A stretch of 64,000 bases of DNA from Halococcus thailandensis JCM 13552 (GTDB taxonomy: Archaea; Halobacteriota; Halobacteria; Halobacteriales; Halococcaceae), in assembly GCF_000336715.1 (NCBI RefSeq), contig NZ_AOMF01000174.1, positions 220,825 through 284,824 on the forward strand, written 5' to 3'. The notes beneath the pieces are model-generated. The model worked only from the letters and a program-made list of their open reading frames with translations. It did not search any database and had not been told where the DNA came from. Positions 32,818-40,872 of this stretch are shown in pieces (position 1 is the stretch's first letter; each line of letters begins with the position of its first letter). The position numbers were made by a program, and so were the translations under genes.

Positions 32818-33666
32818 ATGGTCGAACTGGCATTTTCGACGAACGCCTACACGCGCCACGCGCTGCCGGACGCGGTCGAACGCATCGCCGACCACGGCTA
32901 CGCCGGCGTCGAGATATTGGGCGACGAACCGCACGCCTACTTCCCCGACTTCGGCGAGGACGACCGAGATGCACTGTCGAATACACTCGACGATACGGGC
33001 ATCGAGGTCTCGAACATCAACGCGAACACTGCGACGGGCTACTTCGACGACGCGCCGCCGTCGTCCTTCTTCGATCCGAGCGTCGTCACCGCCGACGACG
33101 AAGGACGGGCCTGGCGCATCGACTACACGAAACGAGCTATCGACCTCGCCGACGAGGTCGGCGCGCCGGCGGTCTGTCTCGCCACCGGTCGCCCGCTGCC
33201 CGGCAATCCACCGGAGCAGGCCTACGAGTACCTGCTCGATTCGCTCGGGACGATCTGCGAATACGCCGCCGAGCGCGACGTCGAAGTCGGTATCGAGTAC
33301 GAACCCGAACTGCTCGTCGAGTGCACCGACGAAGTCCTGGAACTGATCGAGGACGTCGGTCACGACGCGCTCGGAGTCAACCTCGACGTCGGCCACGCGG
33401 CCGTCTACGGGGAGAATCCTGCGGAGGCGATCCGGCGGTGTGCGGGCCACATCACGGGCGTCCATCTGGAGGACATCGTCGGCGGCGTGCGCGGCAAACA
33501 CTACCACCGCATCCCCGGCGAGGGCGACCTGGACTTCCGGGCGATCTTCGACGCACTCGACGAGATCGGCTACGACGGGTTCGCCACGCTCGAACTCTAC
33601 ACCTATCCCGACGAGCCGGATCGAGCCGCCAGCGAGGCTTACGAGGCACTGTCGTCGTACTGCTGA
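32818..33666 (+). CDS. Sugar-phosphate isomerase/epimerase-type TIM barrel (copy 2)
   Basis: A 282-aa paralog of the 31017 gene. MVELAFSTNAYTRHALPDAV, PAVCLATGRPLPGN, VEVGIEYEPELLVE, GVNLDVGHAAVYGE, HITGVHLEDIVGG and FATLELYTYPDEP line up with the same positions. The ATG at 32818 follows the UbiA stop by 42 nt; an in-frame TTG or GTG further upstream is less likely. Two family members in one operon suggest consecutive isomerisation/epimerisation steps on one compound, or a heteromeric pair. Confidence 0.8.
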   Translation: MVELAFSTNAYTRHALPDAVERIADHGYAGVEILGDEPHAYFPDFGEDDRDALSNTLDDTGIEVSNINANTATGYFDDAPPSSFFDPSVVTADDEGRAWRIDYTKRAIDLADEVGAPAVCLATGRPLPGNPPEQAYEYLLDSLGTICEYAAERDVEVGIEYEPELLVECTDEVLELIEDVGHDALGVNLDVGHAAVYGENPAEAIRRCAGHITGVHLEDIVGGVRGKHYHRIPGEGDLDFRAIFDALDEIGYDGFATLELYTYPDEPDRAASEAYEALSSYC

Positions 33667-33793
33667 CTTCCTCGTCAGGGCGGAAAACGACCTGTCGTGG
33701 TGAACACCGGTTTCCATGTCGATTCCGGTCGTCGTGCGAGCGGTGAACGGGAACGTCCGATACGCTCAAACCACGGCCCCACCGGTGTCAGAT

Positions 33794-36241
33794 ATGGAGT
33801 TCCACGAGGCGGCAAACTTCCTCTTCGACCTGCGTCGGTATCCGCCCCGCCCGGGCCTGGACGCCACCGACGACCTGCTCTCCGTTCTTGACGATCCACA
33901 CGGGGGGATCGCGTTCGTCCAGATCGCTGGCTCCAATGGGAAAGGAAGCACAGCCAGGATGGTCGCATCGGTGCTCCGGGAGGCGGGGCTCGACGTCGGT
34001 CTCTACACCTCGCCGCATCTCGATTCCGTCCGCGAGCGCGTCCGTGTCGACGGCCGCATGATCACCGAGAGCGCGCTCGCCGACTACGTCGCAACGATCC
34101 GTCCCTACGTCCTGGATCGGGCCGCCGACGGCGATGCTCCCACCTTTTTCGAGGTGCTCACCGGGATGGCACTCTGGGAGTTCCGCCGGCAATCGGTCGA
34201 CGTCGCCGTGCTCGAAGTCGGTCTCGGCGGGCGCTACGACGCGACCAGCGTCGTCGATCCGGTAGCGAGTGCGATCACCAGCGTCACGCTCGAACACACC
34301 GATATGCTCGGCGACACAGTTGGAGAGATCGGTCGCGACATGGCCACTGTCGCGCCCCAGGAAAACGCCGTCGTCACCGCCGCAACTGGCGACGCGCGCG
34401 AAGCGATCGAAGAGAGCGCCGGCGACGCCGTGACGGTCGGTCCGAACGGCGACGTCTCGGTGACACACGAAGGTCGAACGGGTGTCGAGAGCGCCGTTCG
34501 GCTCTCCGACCGGGACTGGACCGTCGAAACCCGACTCTCCCTCCTGGGAGCTCATCAGGCCGAGAACGCTGGCATCGCGGCGGCACTCGCCCAACAGGTC
34601 ACCGGCGAATTCGACGAGGTGTGTGGCGAGGAGACGCTCGCACGCGGGTTGCGCGCGGCCTACTGGCCCGGCCGGTTCGAGGTACTCGAACGCGAGCCGC
34701 TGGTCGTACTCGACGGTGCACACAACCCCGGTGCGTGCGAGCGCCTCGCCGACACCCTGGAGGAGTTCGACTTCGAGAACCTCCACCTCGTGTTCGGCGC
34801 GCTCGCGGACAAGGACCACCAGGGGATGGTCGATGCGCTGCCGACGCCCGAGCACGTCGTCGCCTGCCGGCCGGACGTCCCGCGCGCCGAGGACAACGCG
34901 GTTCTCGCGGAGGTGTTCGACGAGAGTCGCGTCGAGACCAGCAGCGACGTCACCGACGCACTTCAGACCGCTCTCGATGCCGCCGAGCCGGACGACTGCG
35001 TACTCGTCTGTGGCTCGCTCTACGTCGTCCGCGAGGCACGGACGCGCTGGAGTCGCCTCGATATCCCCAAGGCAATCGACGGCCTCGACGACGCCCGGCG
35101 CGCGATCAAGGGGACGCACGTGACCGACGCGGGAGCCTACCGAATGCGCGGCAAAGCCGTGCATCGAGCGCTGAAGACCCGCGTGCGCCCGCGACAAGCA
35201 CAGTATCTGAAAGAAGAATTACTCTCGCTCGGCGGCGAGTGTTCCATCTCGGGGCTCAACGACCAAGACGAGGAGTCGCTCGACGTACTCATGCTCGCCA
35301 CGCTCGCGCAGTTCAAGCGCCTCACCGAGAAGCTCGCTGGCCAGCCCTACGGGTTGGCACCGCTCGCCGACGACATCCGTGAGGCGCTCTCGATCGGCGT
35401 CAGTTCGGAAAAGCACGGCTACCCCTGGGAAGAAGGGACGGCGGTGATGGGGATTCTGAACGTGACGCCCGACAGTTTCCACGACGGCGGCGAGTTCGAC
35501 ACCACGGAGGCGGCGGTCCGACAGGCCGAGTCGATGATCGACGAAGGCGTCGACATCATCGACGTGGGTGGCGAGAGTACCCGCCCCGGCGCGGAACCCG
35601 TCTCGGACGAGGAGGAGTGCGATCGGGTGGTGCCCGTCATCGAGCGGATTGCCGAGCTCGATGCCCTGATCTCGATCGACACCCGGAAGGCGGCGGTCGC
35701 GCGCGCAGCGCTCGACGCCGGCGCGGACATCATCAACGACGTCACGGGGCTCGACGATCCGGAGATGCGGTTCGTCGCCGCCGACTACGACTGTCCGCTC
35801 GTCGTGATGCACAGCATCGACGCGCCCGTCGATCCCGATTCGACCCCCGAGTACGACGACGTGGTCGAGGACACGATCCGCGAACTGCGCGAGCGCGTCC
35901 TGCTCGCCGAGAAGGCGGGGCTCGATCGCGAGCAGATCATCGTCGATCCCGGCATCGGCTTCGGCAAGAGCAAGCGGGAGAACTTCGCGATCCTCGATCG
36001 ATTAGGCGAGTTCCGCGCGCTCGACTGCCCGATCCTGTTCGGCCACTCGCACAAGTCGATGTTCGATCTCGTCGGCAGCGAGGCGGGCGAGCGCCTGTCG
36101 GCGACGGTGGCCGCGAGCGCGCTGGCCGCCGAGCGCGGTGCGGACATCGTCCGCGTCCACGACGTTGCCGAGAGCGTCGCCGCCGTCGGCGTCAGCGAGG
36201 CAGCGAACGCACCGAACGAATTCGACGGCTCACACGATTAG
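33794..36241 (+). CDS. folCP: Bifunctional folylpolyglutamate/dihydrofolate synthase and dihydropteroate synthase (FolC-FolP)
   Basis: An 815-aa fusion. Residues 1 to about 415 are FolC: P-loop AGSNGKGST (about 45-53), LYTSPHLDSVRERVRVDGR, TFFEVLTGMAL, VLEVGLGGRYDATSVVDP, VLDGAHNPGAC. From about 550 lies dihydropteroate synthase: VMGILNVTPDSFHDGGEF, DIIDVGGESTRPGA, ISIDTRKAAVARAAL, VVDPGIGFGKSKREN. About 130 residues between them (GTHVTDAGAYRMRGKAVHRA onward) match neither enzyme and form a separate domain. Such fusions are known from Haloferax. The ATG at 33794 gives the FolC N-terminus MEFHEAANFLFDLRRYPPRP, with TCAAACC about 26 nt upstream. Confidence 0.93.
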   Translation: MEFHEAANFLFDLRRYPPRPGLDATDDLLSVLDDPHGGIAFVQIAGSNGKGSTARMVASVLREAGLDVGLYTSPHLDSVRERVRVDGRMITESALADYVATIRPYVLDRAADGDAPTFFEVLTGMALWEFRRQSVDVAVLEVGLGGRYDATSVVDPVASAITSVTLEHTDMLGDTVGEIGRDMATVAPQENAVVTAATGDAREAIEESAGDAVTVGPNGDVSVTHEGRTGVESAVRLSDRDWTVETRLSLLGAHQAENAGIAAALAQQVTGEFDEVCGEETLARGLRAAYWPGRFEVLEREPLVVLDGAHNPGACERLADTLEEFDFENLHLVFGALADKDHQGMVDALPTPEHVVACRPDVPRAEDNAVLAEVFDESRVETSSDVTDALQTALDAAEPDDCVLVCGSLYVVREARTRWSRLDIPKAIDGLDDARRAIKGTHVTDAGAYRMRGKAVHRALKTRVRPRQAQYLKEELLSLGGECSISGLNDQDEESLDVLMLATLAQFKRLTEKLAGQPYGLAPLADDIREALSIGVSSEKHGYPWEEGTAVMGILNVTPDSFHDGGEFDTTEAAVRQAESMIDEGVDIIDVGGESTRPGAEPVSDEEECDRVVPVIERIAELDALISIDTRKAAVARAALDAGADIINDVTGLDDPEMRFVAADYDCPLVVMHSIDAPVDPDSTPEYDDVVEDTIRELRERVLLAEKAGLDREQIIVDPGIGFGKSKRENFAILDRLGEFRALDCPILFGHSHKSMFDLVGSEAGERLSATVAASALAAERGADIVRVHDVAESVAAVGVSEAANAPNEFDGSHD

Positions 36242-37197
36242 GCCGTCGTTGCGGAACTATGCGTCGTGGTTGTGGTCGCCGTCTGCATTGCTGTCGTCGT
36301 GCGTTCCGACGTTGGCTCCGCCGTCTGTGTCGTCGGTTCTGCCGTCTGACTCGTCGTCTCGGCAGTCGCAGCCGTCGCTGCCGAGTCAGTCGGAGTTGGT
36401 GTCGACGTCTCGGTCGCGGTAGCTGTCGACGTCTGCGTTGCGGTTGGCGTCGGAGTCGGCGTCGCGGTCGAGGTTTCCGTCGAAGACGGGGTTTCGGTCG
36501 CCTCCGCTGTCGGGGTGTCCGTGGCCGTCGCTGTCGATGTCGTGGTCGTCGCAGAACTCGTCGCGGTTTGGGTTTCGGCTTCGGTCGTCGATTCGTCGGT
36601 CGTCGTTTGGGTGGTCGTCTCCGTCTCACTCTGGGCGGCTGATTCCGGTGGTGGTGTATCAGTTGGTGTCGGCGTTTCGGTTGCCGTCGGCGTTTCCGTG
36701 GGGGTTTCCGTCTCGGTCGGTGTCGGGGTCGGCGTGGGCGTCTCCGTTGGTGTCTCGGTCGCCTCGGACGTCGGCGTCGCCGTGGTCGTCGGTTCCGGCG
36801 TTGGCGTTGCCGTGTCGGTCGCCGTCGGCGTCGGGGTTTCCGTCTCGGTCGGTGTCGGCGTGTCCGTTGGCGTGTCTGTTGCCGTCGGTGTCGGGGTCGG
36901 CGTCGCCGTCGGGGTGGTTTCCGCGGTTGTCGCGGTCGGCTGGACGGTCGTCGCCGTGGCGTTCGTGGTGGTCGCGGGGATCGTCGTGTCGTTCCCTGGA
37001 GCGGCCACGCCGGCGCGGTCAGCGTCGTTCGGGCCGCTCGGGCTGCCGCCGAGATAGTCGGTGACGAGAAAGCCCACGCCCGCCAGCAGGACGAGTACGA
37101 CGACGACGCCGACGGCGGGCGCTAACCACTTCTCGACGTTCGAGAGCTCCTCGCGGTCGAGCAGCCCTGACTCCGATTCCGGTCCCGGTTCGATCAC
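36238..37197 (-). CDS. Membrane-anchored Thr/Pro-rich surface protein
   Basis: A 319-aa protein from a GTG start at 37197 (VIEPGPESESGLLDREELSN). A short cytoplasmic part with EKWLAP leads into one membrane helix (VGVVVVLVLLAGVGFLV, about 26-46). The rest, about 260 residues, is almost only Thr, Pro, Glu, Ala and Ser, in imperfect repeats such as TPTPTPTATDTPTDTPTPTE and TAEPTTQTAEPTS. That looks like a heavily O-glycosylated stalk outside the cell, with no recognisable head domain. Its stop overlaps the stop of the convergent folCP. The frame is open to 37338 but the extra 47 residues look random. Confidence 0.65.
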   Translation of the reverse strand: MIEPGPESESGLLDREELSNVEKWLAPAVGVVVVLVLLAGVGFLVTDYLGGSPSGPNDADRAGVAAPGNDTTIPATTTNATATTVQPTATTAETTPTATPTPTPTATDTPTDTPTPTETETPTPTATDTATPTPEPTTTATPTSEATETPTETPTPTPTPTETETPTETPTATETPTPTDTPPPESAAQSETETTTQTTTDESTTEAETQTATSSATTTTSTATATDTPTAEATETPSSTETSTATPTPTPTATQTSTATATETSTPTPTDSAATAATAETTSQTAEPTTQTAEPTSERTTTAMQTATTTTTHSSATTA

Positions 37198-37336
37198 GGT
37201 CGCCGCCGATAGGGGCCGTTGCCTTATCTGTCTTCTCCGTTCGTTTACTGGTACTCTACTGACGAGTTTTTCGTGAGAACAGGTGTGCGCCGCCGCGACC
37301 CGAAGGGATTTGCGCCCGAGTGCGGAACCGAACGGC

Positions 37337-39124
37337 ATGCGATCGATCGAACGCTATCTCAACGTCCGCAGCGCCTACGGTGCGAGCTTCTCGCCCGCCG
37401 GCGATCTCGCTTTCCTGTTCGACGCGACGGGCACGCCACAGGTCTGGTCGCTCTCGGAACCCGGTCGATGGCCCGATCAGCGCACCTTCTCCGACGAGCG
37501 CGTCACCACTGCCTCGTTCTCGCCCGAGCGCGAGGAACTGATCTTCGGCATGGACGAGGGCGGCAACGAGCGCGCACAGCTCTTCCGGCTCGCCCCGGAC
37601 GGCGAGATCCAGCCGCTCACCGACGATCCCGACACGAAGCATCGCTGGGGCGGCTGGAGCCACGACGGCGAGCGCTTCGCCTTCGCTGCCAACCGACGCG
37701 ACACGTCCGTCTTCGACGTCTACACGCAGGGACGTACAGAGACCGGTGACGACGCCACGCGCGTCCACGAGGGTGACGGCTGGCTCACGGTCGCGGGGTT
37801 CTCGCCGAGCGACGACCGACTGCTCGTGACCGAATCACACTCGAGCTTCGATCAGGACCTCTACGTGCTCGATCTCGACACTCAAGAAATAGAACATGTC
37901 ACGCCACACGATGGCGACGTGCGATTTCTCGATCCTTCTTGGAGCCCGGACGGCGACGCGCTCTATCTCGTAACCGACCGCGAGTCCGATACGCTCTCGC
38001 TCGCCCGACTCGATCTCGCCACCGGCGACCTCGAAATCGTGGCCGACGGCGACGACTGGAACGTCGAAGGGATCACACTCGACGAGGATACTGGCCGGCT
38101 GGTGTACGCACGCAACGTCGACGGCTACACCGACCTCACTGTTGGCCGGCTCGCCGGCGACGGGATCGAGGAGTTCCCCGCACCCGACCTCCCGGAGGGC
38201 GTCGCTGGCGGTGTCGCCTTCGACGCCAATGCCGAGCGCTTCGCCGTCACCGTCACCGGCCGTCGCGAGAATACAAATGTTCACGTCGTCGACGTCGAGA
38301 CGGGCGAGAGCGAGCGCTGGACGAACGCTTCGACTGCGGGTCTCGATCGCGAATCGTTCCGCACGCCGGAGCTCGTCCGATACGAGAGCTTCGACGACCG
38401 AGAGATCCCGGCCTTCTTCTCGCTTCCGGTGGACGCCGAAGAAGACGCAACGCCGGTCGTGGTCGATATCCACGGCGGACCCGAGAGCCAGCGCCGGCCC
38501 TCGTTCAGCCCCGTCACGCAGTACCTGCTCTCGGTGGGCTACGCGGTCTTCGAGCCGAACGTGCGCGGCTCGACGGGGTATGGGAAGGCCTACACGCATC
38601 TCGACGACCGCGACAAGCGGATGGATTCGGTCGCCGACATCGAACGCGGCGTCGCCTGGCTTCACGAACAGCCGGCCGTCGATCCCGAGCGCATCGCGGT
38701 GATGGGCGGTTCGTACGGTGGGTTCATGACGCTCGCGTCGCTCACCGAGTATCCCGATCTGTGGGCCGCCGGCGTGGACATCGTCGGCATCGCCGATTTC
38801 ACGACCTTTCTCGAAAACACCGGGTCGTGGCGGCGCGCGCTGCGCGAAGCGGAGTACGGCTCGCTGGAAGACGACCGCGAACTCCTCGAATCGATCAGTC
38901 CGCTGAACAGCATCGAGCGCATCGACGCGCCGCTGTTCGTCCTGCACGGCGAGAACGATCCACGGGTGCCCGTCGGCGAGGCCGAGCAGGTCGCCGCGCG
39001 CGTCGGTGAGCGCGTCCCCGTCGAAACACTGATCTTCGACGACGAAGGCCACGGGATCGTCAAGCGCGACAACCGCATCGAGGCCTACACCGCGATCGCC
39101 GACTTCCTCGCCGAGCACGTCTGA
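37337..39124 (+). CDS. S9-family serine peptidase (acylaminoacyl/dipeptidyl peptidase type)
   Basis: A 595-aa protein. An N-terminal beta-propeller of about 350 residues (repeated segments such as FSPAGDLAFLFDATGTPQVW, GGWSHDGERFAFAANRRDTS, PSWSPDGDALYLVTDRESDT) caps an alpha/beta hydrolase domain. The catalytic triad is Ser459 in GGSYGGFM, Asp541 in GENDPRVPV and His572 in DEGHGIVKR. There is no signal peptide, so it acts in the cytoplasm, probably degrading peptides. The ATG at 37337 (MRSIERYLNVRSAYGASFSP) gives the propeller start. Confidence 0.92.
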   Translation: MRSIERYLNVRSAYGASFSPAGDLAFLFDATGTPQVWSLSEPGRWPDQRTFSDERVTTASFSPEREELIFGMDEGGNERAQLFRLAPDGEIQPLTDDPDTKHRWGGWSHDGERFAFAANRRDTSVFDVYTQGRTETGDDATRVHEGDGWLTVAGFSPSDDRLLVTESHSSFDQDLYVLDLDTQEIEHVTPHDGDVRFLDPSWSPDGDALYLVTDRESDTLSLARLDLATGDLEIVADGDDWNVEGITLDEDTGRLVYARNVDGYTDLTVGRLAGDGIEEFPAPDLPEGVAGGVAFDANAERFAVTVTGRRENTNVHVVDVETGESERWTNASTAGLDRESFRTPELVRYESFDDREIPAFFSLPVDAEEDATPVVVDIHGGPESQRRPSFSPVTQYLLSVGYAVFEPNVRGSTGYGKAYTHLDDRDKRMDSVADIERGVAWLHEQPAVDPERIAVMGGSYGGFMTLASLTEYPDLWAAGVDIVGIADFTTFLENTGSWRRALREAEYGSLEDDRELLESISPLNSIERIDAPLFVLHGENDPRVPVGEAEQVAARVGERVPVETLIFDDEGHGIVKRDNRIEAYTAIADFLAEHV

Positions 39125-39197
39125 GGGGTCGTGCGGGACGAATGAAATCGCCGAAAACGGCGTGAAAGGTGTTCACAGGGCGGTGAACGAACCTCCG

Positions 39198-39205
39198 TTT
39201 TTATT
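39198..39205 (+). promoter_or_regulatory. TATA box for the Nudix gene
   Basis: TTTTTATT is centred about 27 nt before the ATG at 39229, the expected leaderless spacing. Confidence 0.6.
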
Positions 39206-39228
39206 GTGAGTCGACGTCGTGTCGTGAT

Positions 39229-39738
39229 ATGAACGAGGCCGAACGGTCCGAACAGTGGGTGACGGACCAGCTCGACCGGCTGGAGGAGGTCTACGGCTCC
39301 GCGCCGGTCCACCAGCTCGGCTGGACCGTTCCCCCGACGCGCTACGAGCGGGCGGCCGACGCCGACGGGATCGAGCGGGCGATCGCGGGCGTCCACGTGA
39401 CCAACGACGACGACGAGGTCCTCTTGATCCGCGACGGTCACGACGAGTGGGCCTGCCCGCGCGGTCCCGTCGATCCCGGCGAATCGCTCGAAGAAGGGGC
39501 GAAACGAAACGTCCGCGAGGTGACCGGGATCGACTGCTCGATCGACTCGGTCGAGCGGATCACGATCGTCGGCATCGGCGACGAGACCGACCGCGAGCGC
39601 CCGCAGGTGTACTGTCTGGTCGTGCGGTTCGTCGGCTCGTCGGGCCCCGACGAGCGCGTCGAATGTGGCGAGAGCCCCGTTCGATGGCGCAGCAGCCGCC
39701 CGACCGACCGCCTCGACGCCGGCGTGCTTGCCATCTGA
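39229..39738 (+). CDS. Nudix-fold protein with a degenerate Nudix box
   Basis: A 169-aa protein with a Nudix fold (AIAGVHVTNDDDEVLLIRDG, DEWACPRGPVDPGES). The Nudix box can be aligned as GPVDPGESLEEGAKRNVREV followed by TGI. Where the consensus has R-E-U-x-E-E-x-G-U it reads R-N-V-R-E-V-T-G-I, so two of the three key glutamates are Asn and Val. Hydrolysis of nucleoside diphosphate derivatives may therefore be weak or absent, and binding or regulation is possible. The stop codon abuts the 100-bp inverted-repeat element. Confidence 0.8.
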   Translation: MNEAERSEQWVTDQLDRLEEVYGSAPVHQLGWTVPPTRYERAADADGIERAIAGVHVTNDDDEVLLIRDGHDEWACPRGPVDPGESLEEGAKRNVREVTGIDCSIDSVERITIVGIGDETDRERPQVYCLVVRFVGSSGPDERVECGESPVRWRSSRPTDRLDAGVLAI

Positions 39739-39837
39739 TACTGTCGGACGGAACTGACCGGAAATCGTGTGGTGAACTGTCACTCGTTGCAGTAGATTTT
39801 CGCAATCTGAACGTCACGTACTCCCGTCCGACAGTAT
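39738..39837. repeat. 100-bp element with 14-bp perfect terminal inverted repeats
   Basis: ATACTGTCGGACGG at 39738-39751 is exactly repeated in inverse orientation, CCGTCCGACAGTAT, at 39824-39837, with 72 nt between. It has no open frame and fills the gap between the Nudix gene and the CAP-domain gene. The shape is that of a MITE-like non-autonomous element or a stable long hairpin. I do not see a clear target-site duplication. As an RNA hairpin it could also terminate the Nudix transcript. Confidence 0.55.
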
Positions 39838-39883
39838 GAACAGGGAGACAGATACATACTCGCCGAGGGCCAACCCGTGAGTG

Positions 39884-40678
39884 ATGTTCCGGTGGTTGTT
39901 CCGGACGCTCGGGTGGCTGCTGTCGCTCTTCGTCCGCCTCGTGTTCGTGGTCGCCGTCGTCGTCTTCGCCGCCAGCATCGCGTTCGGCGGTCTCCCGGCT
40001 GACGGCGTCGGCGACTTGCTCGGTGATCTCGGCGTACCGGCCGACGTGGGCGACATCGGCGCGCTCGGTGCCGTCGACAACGATAGCGCCGGCGGGGTCG
40101 GCGGTATCGGCAGCATCGTCGACGACGAAGCCGGTGGATCGGGCGGAACGGCCGGTGCGGACGCGAACGCGTCGACCGTTTCGGCATCGAACACGAGCGA
40201 GCTCAACGGCACCGAACTCGAATATCTCGTTCACCGATACGTCAACGAGGAACGCGCCGAGCGCGGCGAGTCGAACCTGTCGTTCGACACCGATCTCCGG
40301 CTGGTCGCGCGCTATCACAGCACCGACATGGCCAATCGGAGCTACTTCTCGCACGTGGGCCCCGACGGCGAGACGCTCGCCGATCGCTACCGTCGCTTCG
40401 ACTACCAGTGTCGCGTCAAGACGGGTACCCTCCGGTACGCGACCGGTGGCGAGAACATCCTCTACACCTACTACGACGCACCGGTCTCGATGGACAATCG
40501 CACGGTGCAGTACGACACGCAGGAGGAACTCGCCCGCGGTATCGTCAACGGCTGGATGAACTCGACGAGCCACCGAAAGAACCTGCTCAAACCCTACTGG
40601 GAGAACGAAGCCATCGGGGTTCATATCGAGCAGATCGATGGCCGGACGCGCGTCTACGCCACCCAGAACTTCTGTTGA
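39884..40678 (+). CDS. Secreted or membrane-anchored CAP-domain (SCP-like) protein
   Basis: A 264-aa protein with an N-terminal hydrophobic segment (WLLSLFVRLVFVVAVVVFAA), a Gly/Asp/Ser-rich linker of about 70 residues with N-glycosylation sequons, and a C-terminal CAP domain: LVHRYVNEERAERGESNLSF, ARYHSTDMANRSYFSHVGPD, GGENILYTY and NGWMNSTSHRKNLLKPYW. CAP proteins act outside the cell in very different roles, and none can be assigned here. Start ATG 39884 (a GTG lies 3 nt earlier); GATACATACT about 30 nt upstream may be its TATA box. Confidence 0.85.
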   Translation: MFRWLFRTLGWLLSLFVRLVFVVAVVVFAASIAFGGLPADGVGDLLGDLGVPADVGDIGALGAVDNDSAGGVGGIGSIVDDEAGGSGGTAGADANASTVSASNTSELNGTELEYLVHRYVNEERAERGESNLSFDTDLRLVARYHSTDMANRSYFSHVGPDGETLADRYRRFDYQCRVKTGTLRYATGGENILYTYYDAPVSMDNRTVQYDTQEELARGIVNGWMNSTSHRKNLLKPYWENEAIGVHIEQIDGRTRVYATQNFC

Positions 40679-40719
40679 GCGACCACAAACGGTATGTGGG
40701 CCGCGCGTGGAGTTCGGGT

Positions 40720-40866
40720 ATGGTCGCTCGTTCGACGTGGTTGATCCTCGCCGGTGTCGCCCTGCTCTTCCTGCCAGTACCACCCATTCTGAGCGCCGTC
40801 GCCGGTGTCGGCGTCATCATCGCGGGCGTGGCGCTCCGATTCGTCGGCGACGATGACGACAGCTGA
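40720..40866 (+). CDS. Small membrane protein, 48 aa
   Basis: MVARSTWLILAGVALLFLPV then PPILSAVAGVGVIIAGVALR, ending FVGDDDDS. Two hydrophobic stretches with an acidic tail. It has no recognised family. It may be a true small gene, but there is no strong promoter and it could be read through from the CAP-domain gene 41 nt upstream. It ends 6 nt before the convergent helicase stop. Confidence 0.5.
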   Translation: MVARSTWLILAGVALLFLPVPPILSAVAGVGVIIAGVALRFVGDDDDS

Positions 40867-40872
40867 CGGAAT

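Noticed and set aside
36515..37057. Val/Gly/Ser-rich plus-strand frame opposite the Thr/Pro-rich gene
   Set aside because: It is the reverse complement of Thr/Pro codons (GTC/GGT repeats) and has no start signal; the Thr/Pro gene has a membrane helix and plausible GTG start.
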